A stretch of 10,250 bases of DNA, taken from assembly GCA_030609665.1 (NCBI GenBank), contig JAUWBW010000050.1, positions 1 through 10,250 of the forward strand, in the 5' to 3' direction. Source of the DNA: Methanosarcinaceae archaeon. GTDB taxonomy: Archaea; Halobacteriota; Methanosarcinia; Methanosarcinales; Methanosarcinaceae. Position 1 is the first letter of the stretch; each line of letters begins with the position of its first letter. Made by a program: the position numbers and the translations under genes. Of this stretch, positions 1-5,183 are shown in pieces. The notes under the pieces were generated by a model. That model ran no database searches. It saw nothing but the letters and a program-made list of their open reading frames with translations, and was not told the origin of the DNA.

Positions 1-971
1 TCATCCCGAAGTGCCAGTACCTCATCCCGCTCGCCGTGCATCTTACCGACAACTGTCCCAATGTGAAGTTGGTCAAGTCCGATCAGGCGTGTTAGTTTGG
101 CGATCACAAGCATGCTCACACCGTGGCGGGGATATCGTGTAATTGCTGAATGCATGCATCTGTGTGCATGGATGGCAAGTCCCATATCCTCGGTGGCTTC
201 GCGAAGCGACTGCAAAGCAGTCCAGCCAACAGGCATGATATCGATCATAACATATTTTCCGCCAAGGTCACTGATGGTCTGTGCTCTCTTTATCATCTCC
301 TCGCAGGTTGGTGCAGTGATGTTGCACATGTACATCTTTTTCTCGCCGGTTTCAGACTCTGCTTTCTCTTGACCTTTGAGGGTGAGTTCAGCACGCGTGT
401 TGAACCTGTTGAACTTCTGGTCAGTAAGATTCTCATCATCTTTTACAAGGTCGCATCCACCTGCAAATGCATTATATGCAACTTCTGCGTGCAACTCTGA
501 CGACAGTCCTACCTTTGGTTTCACGATCGTTCCAACAAGCGGTCGGTCAATATTGCCAAACAGTTTTTTGATGCCATCGACCCCGTATTTAGGACCCCTG
601 TATTGTGCAACGCAATCCTTTGGAAAAGAAATGTCCTCAAATCGCAGTTTATCAAGCAATTTCATGCTGAATATATTGCCGGCCACCGCACTCAATATCT
701 GGGGCACCGAACCCAACTCGAAAAGGTCCTGCGTGTATGCAACTCTCACGGTCTGCCGCTCTTCATTAACATAATACACATGTGGTTTGAGTTCATCAGC
801 AAGTTGCGGACTGAGAGTGGAGATGTCACTCCATGTGTCGATCGAACTCTCGCCTGCCATGTGGGTGCATGCATCCTCAAAACTGGTGCCCTTTGCCGGT
901 TCGATGTGGTATTCACAAACAAGATCAGTACTTTTTGGTTTATATTCAAGGTCGATGTAATCTTTTAGCAT
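1..971 (-). CDS. rbcL: Form III ribulose-1,5-bisphosphate carboxylase/oxygenase large subunit, 5' part (partial)
   Basis: Archaeal RuBisCO fixes CO2 onto ribulose-1,5-bisphosphate to give two 3-phosphoglycerates. In archaea it serves the AMP (nucleoside salvage) pathway in the cytoplasm rather than a Calvin cycle. Reading leftward from the ATG at 971 gives 323 uninterrupted codons; the C-terminal part, roughly the last quarter, lies beyond the left edge. Catalytic residues are visible: Glu41 and Asn99 in the N-domain, TIVKPKVG (Lys151, Lys153), GGCDLVKDDE with the carbamylation Lys177 and metal ligands Asp179/Glu180, HAHR (His270, Arg271), His303, and loop-6 Lys310 in VVGKMHG. The KMHG loop and short N-terminus point to form III, not form I/II or a RuBisCO-like form IV protein. 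The start is supported by an SD-like GTGAGGA about 6 nt upstream. One oddity is Asp45 in ESSIDTW, where RuBisCOs normally have Gly. No small subunit or pathway partner is visible. Confidence 0.95.
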   Translation of the reverse strand, partial: MLKDYIDLEYKPKSTDLVCEYHIEPAKGTSFEDACTHMAGESSIDTWSDISTLSPQLADELKPHVYYVNEERQTVRVAYTQDLFELGSVPQILSAVAGNIFSMKLLDKLRFEDISFPKDCVAQYRGPKYGVDGIKKLFGNIDRPLVGTIVKPKVGLSSELHAEVAYNAFAGGCDLVKDDENLTDQKFNRFNTRAELTLKGQEKAESETGEKKMYMCNITAPTCEEMIKRAQTISDLGGKYVMIDIMPVGWTALQSLREATEDMGLAIHAHRCMHSAITRYPRHGVSMLVIAKLTRLIGLDQLHIGTVVGKMHGERDEVLALRD

Positions 972-1046
972 ATTATTTCCTCACTCGTTTTGATATATAC
1001 ATGCAATCATTCTGATAAGGTTTTTGTGTTATTTTTCCGCATAGAC

Positions 1047-1060
1047 ATTTTTTAAAAAAT
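1047..1060 (-). promoter_or_regulatory. Candidate rbcL promoter element (AT palindrome)
   Basis: A perfect 14-bp palindrome of A, six T, six A, T lies 76-89 bp upstream of the rbcL ATG. Read leftward it could act as the TATA element, with a start near 1025-1030 and a leader of about 55 nt that carries the SD. Competing boxes exist: GTATATAT around 993-1001 would leave almost no leader, and the box at 1097-1104 could also be read leftward. The choice is inference. Confidence 0.3.
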
Positions 1061-1078
1061 AAAATACAAGTAAAAAAA
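1054..1078 (-). terminator. Oligo-T terminator for the leftward mrp-thioesterase transcript
   Basis: On the minus strand this stretch reads as a run of seven T, then T4 and T6 runs separated by a few bases. Archaeal transcription commonly ends at such oligo-U tracts without needing a hairpin. It is the first strong T-rich tract downstream of the thioesterase stop at 1233. It overlaps the presumed rbcL promoter zone, which is usual for tandem genes. Inferred from composition only. Confidence 0.4.
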
Positions 1079-1090
1079 TGACAACTTCGC

Positions 1091-1104
1091 ACAATATTTA
1101 TATA
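1091..1104 (+). promoter_or_regulatory. Archaeal TATA box (rightward) ahead of the candidate small RNA
   Basis: TTTATATA at 1097-1104 matches the archaeal TATA consensus. The six bases before it (ACAATA, 1091-1096) match the BRE pattern at five of six positions on the plus strand, whereas the equivalent bases in the leftward direction (CAATTG) match poorly, so rightward use is favoured. A start 24-27 bp downstream of the box centre falls at about 1124-1127, exactly the first bases of the inverted repeat at 1124. No plausible protein gene follows in this direction before 1233. Confidence 0.45.
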
Positions 1105-1123
1105 CAATTGAATATAATACTTT

Positions 1124-1185
1124 ATTGTGAGCGGAGATTTTTCCCCCCACTCCTTACTTACCCGCACACCCAACCCGCTCACAAT
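1124..1185 (+). ncRNA. Candidate small RNA: 11-bp closing stem with a C-rich 40-nt loop
   Basis: Positions 1124-1134 (ATTGTGAGCGG) and 1175-1185 (CCGCTCACAAT) are perfect reverse complements. They would tie the two ends of a 62-nt RNA into an 11-bp stem. The loop (1135-1174) has C runs at 1143-1148, 1161-1163 and 1169-1171 (a fourth run, 1174-1176, reaches into the stem) and contains CCACTCCTT (1147-1155), which is complementary to Shine-Dalgarno sequences. It has little internal pairing on the plus strand. A consensus TATA box sits at the right distance upstream. Methanosarcina small RNAs that block ribosome binding sites through C-rich single-stranded loops are known, which makes this reading reasonable. 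Alternatives are a tiny MITE-like element with terminal repeats or a structure in the 3' end of the leftward mRNA. I do not recognise it as a known RNA family. Confidence 0.4.
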
Positions 1186-1207
1186 TAATGTTACGGTAAT
1201 TGGGTAC

Positions 1208-1223
1208 ACTTTGTTGTTTATTT
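1208..1223 (+). terminator. Possible U-rich terminator of the small RNA
   Basis: The plus strand becomes T-rich here (CTTTGTTGTTTATTTC), 23 bp after the right arm of the inverted repeat and just before the convergent thioesterase stop. It could end a rightward transcript by the archaeal oligo-U mechanism, giving an RNA of about 85-100 nt. The tract is interrupted and therefore weak. Confidence 0.25.
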
Positions 1224-1232
1224 CAAGTTATT

Positions 1233-1661
1233 CTATATTTCATCCAAAAACGGCAGTTTATCCTTTTTCCTGTATGCGACTGCCTGACAGGTAGCGATAA
1301 GTTCATCCTTATCATTGGTAACTCTTATTTCATAAGTACCGATCTTAAAGGATCTGCTGACCTCCCTTGCTTCTGCAAAGAGAGTATCTCCATCGGATGC
1401 CGGTTTAATATAAGATACATTCACATTCAAAGCAACGGCAATTGTGCCATGGGAGTTTGAAGAAGTTTCAAACGCTTCATCGATCAAAGAAAATATCGCA
1501 CCGCCATGTGCCATCCCGAAAATGTTGTCCATATCCTTCGAATAGGTCATTTTCACAAGCGAATAGCCATAATCAAGTTTGACCAGTTCCATGCCAAGTT
1601 TCCTGGCATAAGGTTCGTTTTCAACCTTTTTGAACAAAGCATCAAAGACAGGGTTGTTCAT
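1233..1661 (-). CDS. PaaI-family hotdog-fold thioesterase
   Basis: The 142-residue product is a single hotdog domain of the PaaI / YbgC-like acyl-CoA thioesterase group, which hydrolyses acyl- or aryl-CoA thioesters in the cytoplasm. The signature is GMAHGGAIFSLIDEAFE: His52-Gly53-Gly54 followed by Asp61 on the central helix, the catalytic region of the family. The later strands NVSYIKPASDGDTLFAEA and EIRVTNDKDELIATCQA are typical too. Length is normal. The ATG at 1661 has an AAGGAGT ribosome binding site 8 nt upstream. The gene follows mrpG on the same strand after 44 bp, so it may be the distal gene of the mrp transcript. An ATATAAAA sequence in the gap overlaps the SD and is too close to the start to be a normal promoter. 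The substrate cannot be read from the sequence. Confidence 0.88.
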   Translation of the reverse strand: MNNPVFDALFKKVENEPYARKLGMELVKLDYGYSLVKMTYSKDMDNIFGMAHGGAIFSLIDEAFETSSNSHGTIAVALNVNVSYIKPASDGDTLFAEAREVSRSFKIGTYEIRVTNDKDELIATCQAVAYRKKDKLPFLDEI

Positions 1662-1705
1662 TTGATCATACTCCTTTTTATATCGGCATAATCAGAGTTG
1701 AACAC

Positions 1706-2050
1706 TTATTTATATGATTTTCCATACTCATCGATGATTGATTCCTTACAAAGTTCAACACCATGCCTGTGTGCTGCACGACCGATCATGTGCGCCGCAA
1801 TCGGTGCAGTAAGCAACAAGAACAGACCAACCGTCAGGGCTTTTACACCCATTGGGGAAAATCCGACTTTCAACAGGATGCTTAGCATCACACCGAACGC
1901 ACCAACGGTTCCAATCTTTGTAGTTGCATGCATGCGGTTATACACATCCGGCAGGCGCAAAAGCCCAAGCATTCCCAAAAATACGAATACCAGACCTATG
2001 ATCAGAACTATATTGCTCAATAATTCAAGAACAATATCTATGCTGCTCAT
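1706..2050 (-). CDS. mrpG: Mrp Na+/H+ antiporter subunit G
   Basis: A 114-residue membrane protein with three hydrophobic segments, the small subunit G (MnhG/PhaG family) of the multisubunit Mrp antiporter, which exchanges Na+ for H+ at the cytoplasmic membrane. Diagnostic motifs are GLLRLPDVYNRMHATTK at about residues 29-45 and TAPIAAHMIGRAAHRHG at about 81-97. The ATG at 2050 overlaps the mrpF stop as ATGA and is preceded by AAGGAGTGG 5-7 nt upstream. Last of the seven mrp genes. A soluble charged tail ends in KSYK. Length fits the family. Confidence 0.95.
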   Translation of the reverse strand: MSSIDIVLELLSNIVLIIGLVFVFLGMLGLLRLPDVYNRMHATTKIGTVGAFGVMLSILLKVGFSPMGVKALTVGLFLLLTAPIAAHMIGRAAHRHGVELCKESIIDEYGKSYK

Positions 2051-2313
2051 AATACCACTCCTTCATCAAGATATTTGGATATCGTAACCGTTCCGACAAA
2101 GGATATGATCGAGAGCACAAGTGCCACGTCCATGAAAAACACAGAACCCTGTACAAATGAATAGACACCCAGCATTACCACGATCACGGTTGTCATAGCA
2201 TCCACAGCAATAACCCTGTCTGGTACTGTCGGGCCCTTAATGACCCTGTACACACATGGTATCATGGCAAACACCATGAACAGCAATGCAAGATTAAGTA
2301 GCAATGAATTCAT
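2047..2313 (-). CDS. mrpF: Mrp Na+/H+ antiporter subunit F
   Basis: An 88-residue, three-helix membrane subunit (MnhF/PhaF family). The family signature GPTVPDRVIAVD is at residues 27-38, with acidic residues Asp32 and Asp38 in or near the membrane. In the Mrp complex this small subunit belongs to the group of E, F and G subunits needed for ion exchange and assembly. The ATG at 2313 overlaps the mrpE stop as ATGA, with GGAGG 7 nt upstream. Length is normal for the family. Confidence 0.95.
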   Translation of the reverse strand: MNSLLLNLALLFMVFAMIPCVYRVIKGPTVPDRVIAVDAMTTVIVVMLGVYSFVQGSVFFMDVALVLSIISFVGTVTISKYLDEGVVL

Positions 2314-2804
2314 TCAAATGCCTCCAGTATATATTTTTCCAGATCGTGCTTTATTGATTCCCTGACACCATCAGGGTCAGATGCGTCAATGCAGTGAACA
2401 TAAAGCACAGATTCATCGTCTGATACATCTAAAGTCAGGGTTCCGGGCGTAAGTGTGATGGTGTTAGCAATTGCAGTGATACCTGCATGGGTCTTTGTGT
2501 CGATAGGTACAGCAATAATCCCGGGTTTGATATCGATTTTAGGCTGGATAACGATCTTTCCGACCACGATACATGCCTTGATGATCTCAATGATCAGCAT
2601 CACGAAATACTTGATCTCCTTTGGAATACGGCTAATTGCATCCTTGAAAGATACTTCTTGCCCGAATTTGTAAAGCGGCTTGAATGGTTTTATAACAAAT
2701 GGACCAAGCACCAGTCCAAAAAGGAAGTTCAGGATAGTTACATCGCCGTGTACAAAGCACCATAACAGTGCAAGGGGAGCAGAATACAAAAGATAGCGTT
2801 TCAT
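2310..2804 (-). CDS. mrpE: Mrp Na+/H+ antiporter subunit E
   Basis: A 164-residue protein of the MnhE/PhaE family. Two or three hydrophobic segments occupy about the first 90 residues, followed by a soluble C-terminal domain with the family hallmark ANTITLTPGTLTLDVSDD at about residues 113-130. It is a structural subunit of the Mrp antiporter. The ATG at 2804 overlaps the mrpD stop as ATGA and follows a GAGGGTGG-type SD. Size is as expected. Confidence 0.95.
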   Translation of the reverse strand: MKRYLLYSAPLALLWCFVHGDVTILNFLFGLVLGPFVIKPFKPLYKFGQEVSFKDAISRIPKEIKYFVMLIIEIIKACIVVGKIVIQPKIDIKPGIIAVPIDTKTHAGITAIANTITLTPGTLTLDVSDDESVLYVHCIDASDPDGVRESIKHDLEKYILEAFE

Positions 2805-4342
2805 CGAACCACCCTCGTTAAAACTGCATCAATATACGGTTGCGGATCAACGATCTGGGCAGCAGTTGCCTGTGCAAGAGCAATTAGTGGTTCTGCATAT
2901 ACTCCAAATACAAGGACTCCAAGTGCCAGTATGATAATGGGCACAGTAAGCAATGGTGACAGGGCATGTGATGAATACTCACCATACTTTTTAGTATCCC
3001 GTGACTCACCCCAGAACATTTTCATCCACGCCCTGAACATGTAGAACATGGTAAAAACTGCAAATATAAGTGCAATCGCAATTGGGATATAAAATCCTTC
3101 ATTAATACCTGCATCGAACAGTAGGAATTTGCCAATGAAACCACCCATTGGTGGAAATCCGGCAATGGACATTGCCCCGATTAAGAACATGGTGCCCATA
3201 ACTGGTGAGCTCTTTATCATTCCCCCCATCTTATCCATATCGCGGGTGTGTGCATGATGAATAATAGCACCTGATGTCAGGAACAACATACCCTTTGCAA
3301 ACGCGTGGTTCACAAGATATACCAGCGATGCGGCAATTGTGTATACAGAACCCATGCCGAGTCCGAGGAATACATAACCTATCTGGCCGACACTTGAATA
3401 TGCTAAAAGACGCTTGACATCTGTCTGTCCCACTGCCGATACTGCACCGATTATGATCGTTGCAAGAGAGAGTATTATTATAATTGGCTTGAACATGTAC
3501 AATGTATCAGTGAACATCAGGAAAAATACACGAAACATCCCGTAGACGCCCACTTTTATCAAAACACCACTTAACATTGCACTTATTGGTGATGGGGCAG
3601 TGGGGTGCACGTCAGGTAGCCAGTAATGAAGTGGGAATAACGCTGCCTTGTTACCGAACACAACAATGAACAATAAAGCGACCGCGTAAATATGCCAGGG
3701 TAGTGTGCCTGAGGCACTCATAGCACTGACCTTTACGGAAATATCAGCCATGTTCACTGTCCCAACGGTTGCATAAAGGGATGCAATTGCAATCAGCATC
3801 ACAATGGAACCGAGCATGCTGAGTACCAGGTATTTAAAAGTTGCTTCCATCTTGTCAGAACTTTTTGTGACTCCTCCTTTTTCGTTTGCAACCACGAGTG
3901 CGCATGAAGACAAGAGAAGGATCTCAAAGAATACGAACAGGTTGAAGATGTCACCTGTTAAGAACGAACCTGTAAGTCCTGCCATTAGTAAATTGAATAA
4001 TGAATGGTAACTGGAACTCAGTGATCTCTCTTCGATATATTCCAGTGAGTACACCAGTGATAAAAACGAGACAAAGAGCGTTAAAAGTACCATTCCTGCA
4101 CTCAGCAGGTCAGCAACAAGGACGATCCCGTACTTGCCCCATTCGCCTACTTCATACACTATAATGCCATTTGTCCAGACCTGCTCAAGGAGAACGACAC
4201 TCAGAACCAGCATACAAAAGGTAACAAATACGTTCAAGACTTTTTGCAGAGCCGGGATTGACCTTAAGAATATCATGACCGCCGCCATAAGTATGGGTAT
4301 TGCGATCAGCAGTATCGGGATATGATCTAACAATGATGTCAT
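2801..4342 (-). CDS. mrpD: Mrp Na+/H+ antiporter subunit D (NuoM/NuoN-like)
   Basis: A 513-residue integral membrane protein of the proton-conducting membrane transporter family shared with complex I NuoM/NuoN, with about 14 hydrophobic segments. Conserved channel residues are in place: Glu140 in FVFFEILLLS, Lys232 in FGNKAALFPLHYWLPDVHP, Lys263 in SGVLIKVGVYG, Lys350 in VNHAFAKGMLF, and Lys405 in GFIGKFLLF. MrpD is one of the two large ion-translocating subunits of the antiporter. I place the start at the ATG at 4342, which overlaps the mrpC stop as ATGA and lies 7 nt after GGAGG. The in-frame GTG at 4348 is only 2 nt from that SD and is unlikely. mrpE follows with a 4-nt overlap. Confidence 0.96.
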   Translation of the reverse strand: MTSLLDHIPILLIAIPILMAAVMIFLRSIPALQKVLNVFVTFCMLVLSVVLLEQVWTNGIIVYEVGEWGKYGIVLVADLLSAGMVLLTLFVSFLSLVYSLEYIEERSLSSSYHSLFNLLMAGLTGSFLTGDIFNLFVFFEILLLSSCALVVANEKGGVTKSSDKMEATFKYLVLSMLGSIVMLIAIASLYATVGTVNMADISVKVSAMSASGTLPWHIYAVALLFIVVFGNKAALFPLHYWLPDVHPTAPSPISAMLSGVLIKVGVYGMFRVFFLMFTDTLYMFKPIIIILSLATIIIGAVSAVGQTDVKRLLAYSSVGQIGYVFLGLGMGSVYTIAASLVYLVNHAFAKGMLFLTSGAIIHHAHTRDMDKMGGMIKSSPVMGTMFLIGAMSIAGFPPMGGFIGKFLLFDAGINEGFYIPIAIALIFAVFTMFYMFRAWMKMFWGESRDTKKYGEYSSHALSPLLTVPIIILALGVLVFGVYAEPLIALAQATAAQIVDPQPYIDAVLTRVVR

Positions 4343-4770
4343 CCCCACAACCTCCGGAGTTCCCGAAGATCGGTAGTTCCATATTCCTCATGGATACGGT
4401 AAGCAAGGATCAGTATGAATGCAGTTGTTGCAAGACTGATAACAATTGCAGTCAGCACAAGAGCCTGAACAAGGGGGTCTACGTACTCGATATGGGTGCC
4501 GGCAGATACAACCGGAGCCAGCACACCGTCTGCTAAAACGTCATTGAATACTGTACCGGATGCATCTGCTGCGCCATGTTCTCCACTTGATCCGACAATA
4601 ATAGGAACCTTTGTGCCTTTAAACACACCGGCAGATACAATTAGCATGTTTACTGCATGCGAAAGTACACCAAGCCCGATGACCACTTTAATAATATCCC
4701 TTCGCAGGATAAGGAATGTACCAAATCCAAAGAGCATTGCGATGGTAAATGAAAGAAGTGTATTGTTCAT
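4339..4770 (-). CDS. mrpC: Mrp Na+/H+ antiporter subunit C (NuoK-like), with enlarged loop
   Basis: A 143-residue membrane protein of the NuoK/MnhC family. Three helices are visible: about residues 5-23, 28-50 and 98-124. The family motif DPLVQALVLTAIVISLATTAF starts at about residue 98. MrpC sits beside the MrpA and MrpD antiporter modules. Bacterial MrpC proteins are usually about 113 residues; here a Gly/Ala/Asp-rich stretch from about residue 60 to 97 enlarges the loop between helices 2 and 3. The ATG at 4770 overlaps the mrpB stop as ATGA and follows AGGTGAT, a near-perfect SD, 6 nt upstream. The C-terminus is charged (RIHEEYGTTDLRELRRLWG). Confidence 0.94.
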   Translation of the reverse strand: MNNTLLSFTIAMLFGFGTFLILRRDIIKVVIGLGVLSHAVNMLIVSAGVFKGTKVPIIVGSSGEHGAADASGTVFNDVLADGVLAPVVSAGTHIEYVDPLVQALVLTAIVISLATTAFILILAYRIHEEYGTTDLRELRRLWG

Positions 4771-5183
4771 TTGTCATCACCTACGTTTTTGAATATGTAT
4801 AAAAGACTACCAATGACAACAAAATACACTCCAACATCAAATAAACCGGCTGATACCAGTTCAATCTCACCAATGAATGGCAGGTGCACAAACTCGACAG
4901 CACTCCTGAAAAAGTTATGCCCAACAAATAATGCTCCGAATGCGGTTATGCATGAGAGCAAGAGACCGAATGCGAACCATTTGGCCCAGTCCGGGTTAAA
5001 AAATTCTTTTATGTTGTCAAGACCAAATACCACATACAGGAGTCCTATTATAGAAGCAAACATAACTCCGCCGATAAAGCCGCCACCCGGGTTATTATGG
5101 CCTGCGAGTAGCAATGAGATCGAGAACAGGATAACTAATGGTACACAGATCTTTGTGATTGTTTTTGTGATAAGCGTGGTCAT
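4767..5183 (-). CDS. mrpB: Mrp Na+/H+ antiporter subunit B
   Basis: A 138-residue membrane protein with four hydrophobic segments, corresponding to the MnhB domain. The invariant motif GHNNPGGGFIGGVMFA is at residues 28-43. MrpB is a structural partner of MrpA; the complementary MbhE-like domain is fused to the C-terminus of MrpA here, as is usual. The ATG at 5183 overlaps the mrpA stop as ATGA, with AGGAG about 9 nt upstream. The downstream mrpC ATG again overlaps by 4 nt. Length is standard. Confidence 0.95.
   Translation of the reverse strand: MTTLITKTITKICVPLVILFSISLLLAGHNNPGGGFIGGVMFASIIGLLYVVFGLDNIKEFFNPDWAKWFAFGLLLSCITAFGALFVGHNFFRSAVEFVHLPFIGEIELVSAGLFDVGVYFVVIGSLLYIFKNVGDDK

Noticed and set aside
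97..968. Overlapping plus-strand open frames across the rbcL region
   Set aside because: They lie antisense to a continuous RuBisCO frame with intact catalytic motifs and show no family features of their own.
1124..1134. Sequence resembling half of the bacterial lac operator (TTGTGAGCGG)
   Set aside because: The rest of the lac operator is missing, the partner arm is 40 bp away, and a bacterial LacI site has no place in this archaeal context. Coincidence.
4343..4348. GTG at 4348 as the mrpD start
   Set aside because: It is only 2 nt from the GGAGG site. The ATG at 4342 has proper spacing and gives the same ATGA overlap as the other mrp junctions.
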